A stretch of DNA of 55,092 nucleotides. Source: Alphaproteobacteria bacterium (GTDB lineage: Bacteria > Pseudomonadota > Alphaproteobacteria > UBA6615). Positions 46,751 to 55,092 of the stretch are shown here, in pieces. Made by a program: the position numbers and the translations under genes. Where the stretch lies: positions 1 through 55,092 of the forward strand of contig JAJFIX010000016.1 of NCBI GenBank assembly GCA_021774575.1, in the 5' to 3' direction. The stretch's first letter is position 1. Each line of letters starts with the position of its first letter. The notes below the pieces were generated by a model. That model was not told where the DNA came from, searched no databases, and saw nothing but the letters and a program-made list of their open reading frames with translations.

Positions 46751-47146
46751 ATGGTCGAAAAAACCTATAACTCGCCGAACGGTATCCATACGCCGTTCAG
46801 TCAATATTCTCATTCGGTCACCGTTGAAGGGGCGCAAAAATTGATTTTTTGTGCGGGGCAAGTGGCCGGTGATGATGACGGCAATATTCTTGGGCCCGAG
46901 GATTTTAGCGCCCAGGGCGCATTGGTGATGAAAAACCTCGTCCGGGTGCTGACCGAAGCCGGGGCCACGCTCACCGATGTGGTTAAGCTGACCAGCTATG
47001 TCTGTTCGCCCCATGATGTGCCAAAGGTGCGTGCCCTGGTTAAAGAGCATTTTCCCGAGCGCCCCCCGGCCAACACGATCTGCGTCCTGCGTGGGCTGGC
47101 CCATCCCAATTATCTGCTGGAAATTGACGCAACGGCGGTGATTTAG
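46751..47146 (+). CDS. RidA (YjgF/UK114) family protein
   Basis: ATG 46751 gives 131 residues, after AGGAAG; TTG 46733 is less likely. Family features include GAQKLIFCAGQVAGDDDGN, AQGALVMKNLVRVLTEAGAT and the C-terminal EIDATAV. RidA deaminates reactive enamines and imines using an Arg in its PARSC-type motif. Here the region reads PPANTIC, with no Arg at the equivalent position, so deaminase activity is doubtful and it may belong to a divergent Rid subgroup. FNR-type boxes lie upstream. The stop overlaps the convergent transporter stop. Confidence 0.85.
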   Translation: MVEKTYNSPNGIHTPFSQYSHSVTVEGAQKLIFCAGQVAGDDDGNILGPEDFSAQGALVMKNLVRVLTEAGATLTDVVKLTSYVCSPHDVPKVRALVKEHFPERPPANTICVLRGLAHPNYLLEIDATAVI

Positions 47147-48048
47147 CGGCGGTCGAATACTCGTCCATCGATCGCCACCAGCCCTAATCCGATCAGCGCC
47201 ATGCCGGCAAATTGCAGGGTGCCCAGCCGCTCACCGAGAACGAGGGCGCCGAGCAAGATCGCCGAAACCGGGATTAAGAAAGTGACCAGCAGCAGGTTGG
47301 TCGCCCCCGAAGAGGCGAGAATGCGAAAGTAAAGGATATAGGCGAGGGCGGTTGAAAGAACCGCCAGGCAGATCATCGCGGCCAGAGTGGCGCCACCCGG
47401 CATTGCCAGGGTCCAGGGGCGGTCGATCACCAGCATCAGCGGGCATAGCATTATGGTCGAAGCCGTCACCTGGCCCGCTGCGGTGACCATGGGGTCGACG
47501 CCCAGGGTTTTGAACCGGCGCCCGTAGACCCCGGCAAAGGCATAGGTTAGGGCCGCGCCCAGCACGGCAAGGGGGGCGAGAATTTGCCCGGACATGCCGC
47601 CGGGGCCGATCATCACCACGGCACCGGCAAAGCCGATACCCGCACCAACGAGTTTGGCCGGTGTCGGGCGCTCGTCGCTGAGCAGCAGTCCGGCGATCAG
47701 CACCCCAAACATCGGTGTGGTTGCATTGAGAATTGAGGCATATCCCGAAGAGATCTGGGTTTGGCCCCAGACGATCAGGCTGAACGGGATGGCGTTATTT
47801 AGGAACCCCATGCCGAAAAAGGCCACCCAGACCCGCCCCGATCGTGGCAGTTTGCGCCCGGTCACGAGGATAACGGCCCATAAAGTGGCGGCGGCCAAAC
47901 CGACCCGCAGGGTGACGATGGTCAGGGGCGGGAGGTCCCTGATCGCCACTTCGACAAAAAAGAACGAGCCGCCCCAAAGCACCGACAAGATAATCAGCAG
48001 CGCCCAATCGCGGGGGCCCATCACCGTGTTAATCTTGCCTGCTTGCAT
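47143..48048 (-). CDS. EamA/DMT-family transporter
   Basis: The 301-residue protein has about ten spans in two EamA repeats: LIILSVLWGGSFFFVEVAI at the N-terminus and AVLGAALTYAFAGVYGRRF beginning the second half. DMT proteins export metabolites or amino acids; the substrate is unknown. Start ATG at 48048 fits the first span. It overlaps the ridA-like gene by four bases tail-to-tail. Confidence 0.87.
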   Translation of the reverse strand: MQAGKINTVMGPRDWALLIILSVLWGGSFFFVEVAIRDLPPLTIVTLRVGLAAATLWAVILVTGRKLPRSGRVWVAFFGMGFLNNAIPFSLIVWGQTQISSGYASILNATTPMFGVLIAGLLLSDERPTPAKLVGAGIGFAGAVVMIGPGGMSGQILAPLAVLGAALTYAFAGVYGRRFKTLGVDPMVTAAGQVTASTIMLCPLMLVIDRPWTLAMPGGATLAAMICLAVLSTALAYILYFRILASSGATNLLLVTFLIPVSAILLGALVLGERLGTLQFAGMALIGLGLVAIDGRVFDRR

Positions 48049-48140
48049 GGTTCGGCTCCTCGATATTTTTATCGTGAGCCCGAATTAGCAAGCCGTTCAC
48101 GCCAACGCCACCCGGATCTTGTTATTGTTTAATGGGGTGT

Positions 48141-49331
48141 TTAATGAGTTGGCATCTTGCCGTTGCCTGGGCTGCCTCCCGATCCATTTGCTAAGACGCC
48201 GCGCACGACACTGTCGACCCGTTCGGGTTCGAGGTGGAATTCCTTGGCGACGCTCTCGATGATCTGCTCCATGTTGACCGTCTGTCCGGCACCGCGTGAA
48301 TTGCCTGCGGTGGTAGGCTCATAGGGGGCGGGTGGGTTGGTGAGGTTGACCAGGTCCCATCTTGCGTAATGGCCGAGACTGTCGAACACCGATTTCACCA
48401 CCTTGATGAATTTTGCCTGCAACTCGGCATAGATGATGGTCTCTTTGTCGAAAGTTGGCGGGACCATATATTCCGATGTTGGGGCAACGATGTGACTGCC
48501 GCCACAAGCCCAACCGACAAATTTGCCTTGGCCTTTACCGGCATAATTCATCTTGTCTTTAAAGGGGAAGTCGTCGGGAATGTCTTTCATCCGCAAGATA
48601 TTGTTGGCCGAGAGGACATAGCACTGGCCCGAAAAAGCGCGCTCGCGGGTAGCTGGTATGAGGTCGCAGCGATTGATATCGTGGCCTGCATAAATAAAAC
48701 TTTCATCCATCGTGGTGCCGCAATTCCACATACCCGGCCAGACTGCAACATGGATGTCGACGCCCTGGGCGATATACCAGGCGGTGATGTTGACGATATG
48801 ATTTTCCCAACAGATCTGACCGCCGATACGCCCGATTTCCGTGTCGAATACTTTAAGGTCCCTTGCGTCGCCCTGGCCCCACCAGAGCCGCTCGATATAG
48901 GAGGGGATGAGCTTGCGGTGGCGACCCAAGACGCCGCCATATTTATCGATATAAACCAGTGAATTAAACAGCGTCCGACTGCCGATCCGGTCGTCGAGTT
49001 CATTGACCCCCATGACCACATAAGCGCCGGCCTCGCGGGCGGCTTTGCCCAGAATATCGGTGTCCTCGCTGCCGACGACCACCGAATTATCCTGCAGGTC
49101 GGCATGCACGTCATGGAAGGCCGAGGCGGCGGTGTCCCAGCCCATCGACCAATAGGGGTAGGTCGGGATCCACGTTTCGGGAAAGACGATCAATTCCGCG
49201 CCTTCCTTGCCTGCTTTGATGATTAGGTCGCAGGCCTTTTCCAGGCACTTTTTTTTGTCCATGAATTCCGATGCCGCCTGGACGACGGCGACCTTGACGA
49301 CCTCGCGGCCACCGAGCACTTTTGCTGCCAT
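48141..49331 (-). CDS. nitrilase family carbon-nitrogen hydrolase
   Basis: The 396-residue enzyme has the Glu-Lys-Cys triad: FPETWIP (Glu), HRKLIPSYIERLWWGQGD (Lys) and GGQICWENHI (Cys nucleophile). The arrangement with WWGQGD fits arylacetonitrilase/aliphatic nitrilases, which convert nitriles to carboxylates and ammonia. The C-terminal extension of about 50 residues ends in Gly-rich sequence. ATG 49331 follows GGGAG; the longer frame to 49418 adds no family sequence. It is next to the nifJ gene but separated by about 500 bases and a small ORF. Confidence 0.9.
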   Translation of the reverse strand: MAAKVLGGREVVKVAVVQAASEFMDKKKCLEKACDLIIKAGKEGAELIVFPETWIPTYPYWSMGWDTAASAFHDVHADLQDNSVVVGSEDTDILGKAAREAGAYVVMGVNELDDRIGSRTLFNSLVYIDKYGGVLGRHRKLIPSYIERLWWGQGDARDLKVFDTEIGRIGGQICWENHIVNITAWYIAQGVDIHVAVWPGMWNCGTTMDESFIYAGHDINRCDLIPATRERAFSGQCYVLSANNILRMKDIPDDFPFKDKMNYAGKGQGKFVGWACGGSHIVAPTSEYMVPPTFDKETIIYAELQAKFIKVVKSVFDSLGHYARWDLVNLTNPPAPYEPTTAGNSRGAGQTVNMEQIIESVAKEFHLEPERVDSVVRGVLANGSGGSPGNGKMPTH

Positions 49332-49605
49332 GTTCTTGCTCCCGCTTATAGGCATAAAGCGGCGTCTCCGCAAAGGAAGGCTCATGGCATGACGCGCGGA
49401 AAAAAATAGCCCCGGCACGTCCGTCCATCAGCTTCCCGCATGCGGTTTGACCGCATATTTGAATTCGGTCAGCCTAGCATAAAAAGATGTCCCCGGTCCG
49501 AACGCGATTGAAAATCAGCGTTTGAACCGGGAATTATGTCGAGGAATTGAGAAATGGAGGCGTTATTACGCCAAGGTGGTTGCAGGTCTTAGGTCGTGCG
49601 TTCGT

Positions 49606-49707
49606 CTATATATTGGTTAATAAAATGTAGCCGCACAAAACGATGATCGCCACGATGAGGGAGATCGAAAGACCATTAAGCTGTGAAGGTTTGCCAGTAT
49701 CCGCCAT
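49606..49707 (-). CDS. 33-residue single-span membrane peptide
   Basis: ATG at 49707 to TAG at 49606-49608 encodes MADTGKPSQLNGL, then a hydrophobic span SISLIVAIIVLCGYILL and TNI. The charge pattern and helix length (about 17) fit a bona fide small inner-membrane protein. The ribosome site is weak. It is between nifJ and the nitrilase gene on the same strand. No family is known to me. Confidence 0.45.
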   Translation of the reverse strand: MADTGKPSQLNGLSISLIVAIIVLCGYILLTNI

Positions 49708-49746
49708 AATACTCGTTTCCCGTTAGCCGTTAATAGGGAACGTACT

Positions 49747-49792
49747 AAAAAGACACCTTCCATTAGACACTAAGCAGAAGAGTCGATGGAAG
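49747..49792 (-). terminator. possible terminator downstream of nifJ
   Basis: On the minus strand CTTCCAT (49786-49792 side) pairs with ATGGAAG (49757-49763) around a 22-base loop. A T run (49747-49751) follows five bases later. The long loop and spacing make this moderate evidence only. Confidence 0.35.
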
Positions 49793-49810
49793 CGATTTTT
49801 AGGTGGTGGG

Positions 49811-52800
49811 TTATGTCTCCTCGCCTGCTGGTTTTTCCGGCAGGCTAATCTCGGCGAGTTTTTCGTAGAGGGCGAACCGGCGCTCCAAATGGGCCTTTGC
49901 CGAAATCATCAGATCCGCATAGCGTTCCGGGTCGCGGCGTTTGACGGCCTGGAAGCGGTTCTCGTTTTCGACCAAGGCATCAAGGGAAACCGTCGGCATT
50001 TTACTGTCGAGCTGCATCGGCTTCTTGCCCGCTTCAAACAATCGTGGGTCGTAACGGTAGAGCGGCCAATATCCGCTGTCGACCGCCAGGGTTTGCTGGT
50101 CAATGCCCAAGCCAAGATCATAGCCATGTTCGATACACGGCGAATAGGCGATAATGATCGACGGCCCGTCAAAGGAGGAGGCCTCATGAAAGGCCCGCAC
50201 GGTCTGGGCATCCTTGGCACCGAAGGCGACCGAGGCGACATAGACATTGCCCGACATGATCGCCAGCAGGCCGAGATCTTTTTTCGGCTGCGATTTTCCC
50301 GAGACGGCAAATTTGGCTGCCGAGCCAAGGGATGTCGCCTTGGATTGCTGGCCACCGGTATTGGAATAGCCTTCCGTATCCATCACCAAAATATTCACGT
50401 TTTGGCCGGAGGCGAAGACGTGATCGAGGCCGCCATAGCCAATATCGTAGGCCCAGCCGTCGCCACCGACAATCCACACATCCTTGCGCACCAGGTAATC
50501 GGCCAACTGGTCGAGACGGCTTGCGTCCTCGCCGGTTATGGTTTTGAGGGCCGCGCGAAGTTTCAACACCCGCTCGCGCTGGGCAAAAATTCCCGCATCG
50601 TCGCCTTGGTCGGCGGCAAGCATGTCGTTAACCAGGGTTTCGTCGAGGTCGCCGGACCGGCGTTCCAGAAGCGAGCGCGCCTGGGCGCTGTGCATATCGA
50701 TGGCCAACCGGTGGCCGAGACCAAACTCGGCATTATCTTCAAACAGCGAATTGGCCCAGGCCGGGCCGCGCCCGTCCTTGTTGGTTGTATAGGGGGTTGT
50801 TGGTAGATTTCCGCCATAGATCGACGAGCAGCCGGTCGCATTGGCAATCACCGTATGATCGCCATAAAGCTGTGTCAGCAATTTAATATATGGCGTCTCG
50901 CCGCAACCGGAGCAGGCGCCGGAAAATTCGAACAAAGGTTCAGCGAACTGGGACATTTTGACGTTCGACCGTAATTTCGTCCGGTCGGCCTCGGGGATTT
51001 CGGTAAAGAACGACCAGTTTTGCTTGTCGCTCTCACTGGCGAAATATTCGTGGGGCTCCATGAAAAGCGACCGGCGCTCGGGGTCGGCCTTATCGATGCC
51101 CGGACAGACGCTGACGCAAAGATTGCACCCGGTGCAATCTTCGTGACTGACTTGGACGGTGTATTTCGCCTCGCCGAATTCCTTGCCTTTATAATCCATC
51201 GCCTGGAAATTATCCGGCGCGTCGTCAAGGACCGCCGGTTCATAGGCTTTCACCCGGATGCAGGCATGGGGGCAGACCAGGGCGCATTTGTTGCACTGAA
51301 TGCACAGTTCCGGGATCCATTGTGGGGTCTCGATCGCTAGGTTGCGTTTTTCCCACTGGGTCGTGCCGGTCGGCCAGGTGCCGTCTACGGGAAAGGCGCT
51401 GACCGGCAATAAATCGCCGTCCCGGGAAATCATTTTTGCCGTCACTTCTTTGACGAAGTCGGGGGCGTCAACGGGCACCACCGGCGGCATTTCGAAGTCC
51501 CCGGTTACTTGGGCCGGCACGTCGACTTCTTCGAGATGGTCGATCGAGCTATCGACTGCGGCAAAATTCATTTCGACAATGTCGCGGCCCTTGCTGCCAT
51601 AGGACCGCTCGATGGCGCCTTTAATCTGGCGGATCGCCTCGTCTTGGGGGAGGACGCCGGAGATGCCGAAGAAACAAGCCTGCATCACCGTGTTGATGCG
51701 CCGACCCATGCCGGTATCCCGGGCGACCTTGGTCGCATTGACGACGTAGAATTTGAGTTTCTTGTCGATGATTTCGGCCTGCACCGATTTCGGCAGCTTG
51801 TCCCAGACTTCTGTCTTGTCATAAGGGGAGTTGAGCAGGAAGGTGCCGCCGGTCTCGACATGTTTGACAATGTCGATTTCGAACATGAAATTAAACTGAT
51901 GGCAGGCGACAAAATGCGCCTGCTCGATCAAATAGGCCGAGCGGATCGGTTGCGGGCTGAACCGCAGATGCGAGATCGTCACCGCCCCGGCTTTTTTCGA
52001 ATCGTAGACGAAATAGCCCTGGCTGAAATTATCGGTATTTTCCGAAATAATCTTAATTGAGTTTTTGTTGGCACCGACAGTGCCGTCGGAGCCGAGACCA
52101 AAGAAGATCGCCGTTTTTACGTCGCCGGTCTCGGTGCTGAAATTGGCATCCCATTTGAGCGAAAGATAGGTCACGTCGTCGGCGATGCCGACGGTAAAGC
52201 CCGACTTGGGACGGTCGGCATCCATTTCATCGAACACCGATTTAACCATACCGGGGGTGAATTCTTTCGACGATAGGCCGTAGCGGCCGCCGATAACCAG
52301 CGGATCGATGGCGGTCGGGCGCAGCCCTTGGGACTTGGCCTGGGCCAGGGCGGTGACCACGTCTTGGTAAAGCGGCTCGCCGAGGCTGCCATGTTCCTTG
52401 GTCCGATCAAGCACGGCGATCGATCTGACCGACGTTGGGATGGCGGCAATCAGCTTATCCATCGAAAATGGACGGAACAGACGGACCTTGACCACCCCGA
52501 GCTTGGCGCCGCGATGGTTCAGATAATCGACGGTCTCGTGCACCGTATCGGCGCCCGATCCCATGATGATGATGAGTTTTTCGGCTTCCGGATGGCCGAA
52601 ATATTCAAACAAATTATACTGGCGCCCGGTCAGGGTGGCGAACTCATCCATCACTTGCTGGACGATATCGGGGCAGACCTCGTAATAGGGATTGCGCGCT
52701 TCCTGCATCTGGAAAAAGCTATCGGGATTTTGCGCCGTGCCCCGAATTTTCGGATCATCCGGGGTCAGCGCCCGCGAGCGGTGGCTGGCGACCAAATCAT

Positions 52801-53437
52801 CGTCGATAATGGCGCGCAGGGTGTCATCGTCGAGAAACTCGATTTTATTGACCTCGTGGGAGGTTCGATAGCCGTCGAAAAAATGCAAAAACGGCACTCG
52901 GGCGCGTAAGGTTGCCGCCTGGCCGATGCAGGCAAAATCATGGGCGATCTGAACCGAGGAAGAGGCCAACAGGGCAAAGCCGGTTTGACGAACCGCCATC
53001 ACATCCGACTGGTCGCCAAAGATCGACAAGCCATGGGTGGCGACGGTTCGGGCCGACACATGCATGCAATAAGGCGTTAATTCGCCGGCAATTTTATACA
53101 TATTGGGGATCATCAATAAGAGCCCCTGGGACGCGGTAAAGGTCGTCGTCAGTGCCCCCGATTGCAGAGCGCCGTGTACCGCGCCAATGGCCCCGGCCTC
53201 CGACTGCATCTCGACGACGGTGGGCACTTCGCCCCAGATGTTTTTACGGTCCTGGGCTGACCATTCGTCGGCCATTTCGCCCATCGACGAGGCCGGTGAA
53301 ATGGGATAGATGGCAATGACTTCGTTGGTCCGATGGGCCACCGAGGCGACCGCCTCATTGCCTTCCATCGTCGTCAATTTGGATTTACTAGCTGAGACGC
53401 CATTTTTTGTGGCGTCGAGTTTTTCGACATCGGACAA
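49811..53437 (-). CDS. nifJ: pyruvate:ferredoxin (flavodoxin) oxidoreductase
   Basis: The 1208-residue single-chain enzyme oxidizes pyruvate to acetyl-CoA and CO2, passing electrons to ferredoxin or flavodoxin. Domain order is standard: N-terminal pyruvate-binding half (VASVAHRTNEVIAIYPISPAS; QSGALTTTFTASQGLLLM), domain III, a ferredoxin domain with two 4Fe-4S sets (CIQCNKCALVCP and CTGCNLCVSVCPG), a Cys-rich CSGCGETPY and the TPP domain (GDGWAYDIGYGGLDHV, EGYSNTGGQQSKAT). PFORs are oxygen-sensitive in many organisms. No nif genes are near, so a role outside nitrogen fixation is likely. Confidence 0.96.
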   Translation of the reverse strand: MSDVEKLDATKNGVSASKSKLTTMEGNEAVASVAHRTNEVIAIYPISPASSMGEMADEWSAQDRKNIWGEVPTVVEMQSEAGAIGAVHGALQSGALTTTFTASQGLLLMIPNMYKIAGELTPYCMHVSARTVATHGLSIFGDQSDVMAVRQTGFALLASSSVQIAHDFACIGQAATLRARVPFLHFFDGYRTSHEVNKIEFLDDDTLRAIIDDDLVASHRSRALTPDDPKIRGTAQNPDSFFQMQEARNPYYEVCPDIVQQVMDEFATLTGRQYNLFEYFGHPEAEKLIIIMGSGADTVHETVDYLNHRGAKLGVVKVRLFRPFSMDKLIAAIPTSVRSIAVLDRTKEHGSLGEPLYQDVVTALAQAKSQGLRPTAIDPLVIGGRYGLSSKEFTPGMVKSVFDEMDADRPKSGFTVGIADDVTYLSLKWDANFSTETGDVKTAIFFGLGSDGTVGANKNSIKIISENTDNFSQGYFVYDSKKAGAVTISHLRFSPQPIRSAYLIEQAHFVACHQFNFMFEIDIVKHVETGGTFLLNSPYDKTEVWDKLPKSVQAEIIDKKLKFYVVNATKVARDTGMGRRINTVMQACFFGISGVLPQDEAIRQIKGAIERSYGSKGRDIVEMNFAAVDSSIDHLEEVDVPAQVTGDFEMPPVVPVDAPDFVKEVTAKMISRDGDLLPVSAFPVDGTWPTGTTQWEKRNLAIETPQWIPELCIQCNKCALVCPHACIRVKAYEPAVLDDAPDNFQAMDYKGKEFGEAKYTVQVSHEDCTGCNLCVSVCPGIDKADPERRSLFMEPHEYFASESDKQNWSFFTEIPEADRTKLRSNVKMSQFAEPLFEFSGACSGCGETPYIKLLTQLYGDHTVIANATGCSSIYGGNLPTTPYTTNKDGRGPAWANSLFEDNAEFGLGHRLAIDMHSAQARSLLERRSGDLDETLVNDMLAADQGDDAGIFAQRERVLKLRAALKTITGEDASRLDQLADYLVRKDVWIVGGDGWAYDIGYGGLDHVFASGQNVNILVMDTEGYSNTGGQQSKATSLGSAAKFAVSGKSQPKKDLGLLAIMSGNVYVASVAFGAKDAQTVRAFHEASSFDGPSIIIAYSPCIEHGYDLGLGIDQQTLAVDSGYWPLYRYDPRLFEAGKKPMQLDSKMPTVSLDALVENENRFQAVKRRDPERYADLMISAKAHLERRFALYEKLAEISLPEKPAGEET

Positions 53438-53802
53438 AACGAGCTCTCCCCAATCGAGATAATGTCATCGAATATTATGGCATCGAGAGTGTGCCATCGA
53501 AAATATCCCGCACGTCGGTTTGAAGCTGCCGATACGCACCGGACCCAACAGAGGCAAAGACTAACTTTTTTTGCTCCGGCATACAAACCAACTCGTAATG
53601 TTCACGGGATGTTTATCCATTAAGTTGATGAAACCTTTGCATTGTTGCTTGAACTATTACCTTAGGCTCGGCGGCGTTACGGCTGACGGTTCAGCCGATT
53701 TTATGTAAACTCCGGGCTGAAACCGATTATCCCAGTCCCCTTGCACGGGAAAACGAGTTCCTGCGCGCCGGAAAAATACAGACCACCACGAAAGATTACG
53801 TC
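53438..53802. other. divergent intergenic region upstream of nifJ
   Basis: About 365 bases between nifJ (minus) and the lipoprotein gene (plus). A 7-bp stem (CGGCTGA 53680-53686 with TCAGCCG 53691-53697) is followed by ATTTTAT. Several A/T-rich tracts are present; no clear FNR palindrome was found (only a half-site-like TTGAT near 53624). Confidence 0.3.
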
Positions 53803-54375
53803 ATGCGTTATTCGATCGCGACCGCGATTTTGCTCACTTTTTCAATGATTTTGGCCGGCTGCGGCAAGGACGAAGTTGCCGACCTGGTCTGCGGAGAGAT
53901 CCCACCGGCCGCCGGGCTTGCCGCGCCAAGCCCGCAAAACGCCACTGTCGACGCCACTGTCGACGCCACTGTCGAAGGCGATACCGGTGGCTATCTCATA
54001 AATATTGCCGCCTGCGAACGCGATCCAACCCATATCTTCATGGTCATTGAGACCAACCTGCCATTGCCCGTCGAAGTCGTCGCCGGGGTAAACCTGGTCA
54101 CCCGCGCCCCAGGCGAGATTTATATCGGCCATGCCGAGCGGGTGCAGCTCAATACCGCCCAAACAGTGCATGAACTCGATCTCACCCGAGTAAACCCACC
54201 GCTGCGCGGCGGCGCCTACGAGGCCAGGGTCGGCTTTTTTGCCGCTTCGGGCACGGTCGCAGAAAACCCGGCAGCAGCGTCGGTGCCAGACCTCTGGGCG
54301 GCAACACCGCTGGTCTTAACCGGGACCGAGCCGGCCGCCGAGCCGTCACCCGACCCCGGCCAACCCGATCTTTAA
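53803..54375 (+). CDS. putative lipoprotein with VDAT repeats
   Basis: The 190-residue product has the lipoprotein signal MRYSIATAILLTFSMILAGC (Cys residue 20). The mature part begins with an acidic region containing VDATVDATVE encoded by three 12-bp repeats, then a beta-rich domain (FMVIETNLPLPVEVVAGVN ... EARVGFFAASG) that looks like an immunoglobulin-like or copper-chaperone-like sandwich, but is unassigned. The tail is Pro/Glu-rich. It is not clearly linked to its neighbours. Confidence 0.6.
   Translation: MRYSIATAILLTFSMILAGCGKDEVADLVCGEIPPAAGLAAPSPQNATVDATVDATVEGDTGGYLINIAACERDPTHIFMVIETNLPLPVEVVAGVNLVTRAPGEIYIGHAERVQLNTAQTVHELDLTRVNPPLRGGAYEARVGFFAASGTVAENPAAASVPDLWAATPLVLTGTEPAAEPSPDPGQPDL
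53941..53976 (+). repeat. three 12-bp tandem repeats in the lipoprotein gene
   Basis: GCCACTGTCGAC is exact at 53941-53952 and 53953-53964; the third copy (53965-53976) differs in its last base. In frame, they encode VDAT repeats. Confidence 0.9.
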
Positions 54376-54443
54376 ACCGGCCGCACAAAACCGACGGTTA
54401 GGCTGATTATCGACGAGCGGTAGGGGGCAAGCACATGTTTCCT

Positions 54444-55092
54444 CTACGCTTCCGTCAACTCGGCCAGCCGCGCCTCGCACACCATCGCGACCCGTGCCTG
54501 TAGGTCTGCGACACGCCCCGCCAGCCATTCGAGCTCGTCACGAGAAATGTCGTAATGCTCGGAATAGCGCGCCTCGATATAGGCGCGCTTGAGCAGTTGG
54601 AACATGCGGCGGTAACGCCGCTTATCGCGCGGCCAGGCATCGATCAAGCTGGGTGCCCGGCCGTCGGCCCAACCGCGCAGGAATTCGATATTGTGCGATT
54701 GGGGGACGTAAAGGGTAAAGGTGAGCAACAAGGTCCTATATGTGCTCTCGGTTGCCTGGTGCAGTTCGAATGCCGCGTGTTTTCTGTGCGCCAACTCCGG
54801 CTTTTTCATAAATATTTCTGCGCCTTCCAGAAAACTCTGGGATTGAGGCAACTCGCTTTCGAAATATCCCGTCGCCAACTTCAACGCCGCCGCCGGAGTT
54901 GGCGGTTTCGGGTCCCGCAGCTTGTGACCTTTCAGGTCATAGAGGGCGATACCTTCCTTGGCGATGTCGGAGAAGAAATACCGCCCCTCGGCCAGTTGCC
55001 CGTTCACATCTCCTAGAGAGTGAACGATGAAATTGACCTGGGGCTTGATCGTCGGCTCTCGGTTGAGGCGATCCTCGGCCTTGTACCAATAC
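54444..55092 (-). CDS. MNT-HEPN fusion protein, C-terminal part (5' end beyond window)
   Basis: The frame is open from the right edge to the stop at 54444-54446; the GTG at 55007 is internal because residues upstream (KPQVNFIVHSLGDV) continue the same domain. About 215 residues are visible. VNFIVHSLGDVNGQLAEGRYF and SDIAKEGIALYD match the end of a minimal nucleotidyltransferase. The rest is a HEPN domain (HRKHAAFELHQATESTYRTL, SHNIEFLRGW, DKRRYRRMFQLLKRAYIEAR). Such fused nucleotidyltransferase/HEPN proteins are widespread and related to MNT-HEPN toxin-antitoxin pairs. The catalytic nucleotidyltransferase core lies outside the window. Confidence 0.85.
   Translation of the reverse strand, partial: YWYKAEDRLNREPTIKPQVNFIVHSLGDVNGQLAEGRYFFSDIAKEGIALYDLKGHKLRDPKPPTPAAALKLATGYFESELPQSQSFLEGAEIFMKKPELAHRKHAAFELHQATESTYRTLLLTFTLYVPQSHNIEFLRGWADGRAPSLIDAWPRDKRRYRRMFQLLKRAYIEARYSEHYDISRDELEWLAGRVADLQARVAMVCEARLAELTEA

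Noticed and set aside
53615-53640. FNR box upstream of nifJ
   Set aside because: Only TTGAT is present; the second half-site does not match ATCAA.

Overview
The window looks like chromosomal DNA of a high-GC alphaproteobacterium, probably Rhodospirillales-like. Supporting evidence is the aerobic cobaltochelatase pair cobS-cobT behind a J-domain gene, the xerD-aroK-aroB-corC order, a DUF2889 protein, a BolA/RHH pair, an Flp pilin, CtrA-type boxes (TTAA-N7-TTAAC) and a CtrA-like response regulator. This placement is inferred from gene content and motifs only. No tRNA, rRNA, CRISPR array or intact transposase was found.

Layout. (1) Bases 1-322 hold the end of a GC-rich ORF. (2) Bases 323-3560 are a visibly AT-richer accessory island on the minus strand: a PIN-domain protein with an unassigned beta-rich tail, a TPR-like gene remnant, a small orphan ORF and a protein with a HEPN-like RX4H motif. 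It ends at three 18-bp repeats. (3) Bases 3615-7451 hold a racemase homologue lacking both catalytic cysteines, a membrane protein and the queuosine pair queA-tgt. (4) Bases 7506-11863 hold a giant repeat-rich autotransporter broken by a 1-nt shift in a G run. (5) Bases 12358-20325 hold a CtrA-like regulator, accA, a small lipoprotein, xerD with a 46-residue membrane protein, aroK-aroB, a CNNM/CBS protein and DUF2889. (6) Bases 20329-25886 hold lipoproteins, an RHH protein, BolA with an apparent ATT start, a J-domain protein and cobS-cobT. (7) Bases 25921-32008 hold the phosphate regulon phoR-pstSCAB-phoB, driven by four Pho half-sites and lacking phoU, followed by a membrane/Sel1 protein. (8) Bases 33424-48048 hold a D-cysteine desulfhydrase-like enzyme, TauE/SafE permease, second autotransporter, MFS transporter, L28, thiolase, Flp pilin with a CtrA box, a MacA/ATPase/permease tripartite exporter, Tat-exported dienelactone hydrolase, HPF-like protein, RidA-like protein (two FNR-type boxes between them) and an EamA transporter. 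(9) Bases 48141-55092 hold a nitrilase, a 33-residue membrane peptide, a 1208-residue pyruvate:ferredoxin oxidoreductase (nifJ), a lipoprotein and the C-terminal part of an MNT-HEPN fusion protein.

Physiology (inference): FNR-type boxes plus an oxygen-sensitive PFOR beside the cobalt-insertion genes of the aerobic B12 pathway suggest a facultative or microaerobic life. Phosphate stress and the CtrA cell-cycle regulator leave clear cis-signatures.

The most striking cross-cutting signal is the number of short, perfect tandem duplications (11-20 bp). They fall in coding sequence (PhoB wing loop, autotransporter leader, a lipoprotein), at a stop codon, before accA and across an FNR box. The best candidates for new biology are the island's PIN/beta-domain and HEPN-like proteins, the duplicated FNR box between a ribosome-hibernation-type gene and ridA, and the inserted domain in the MacA-like adaptor.
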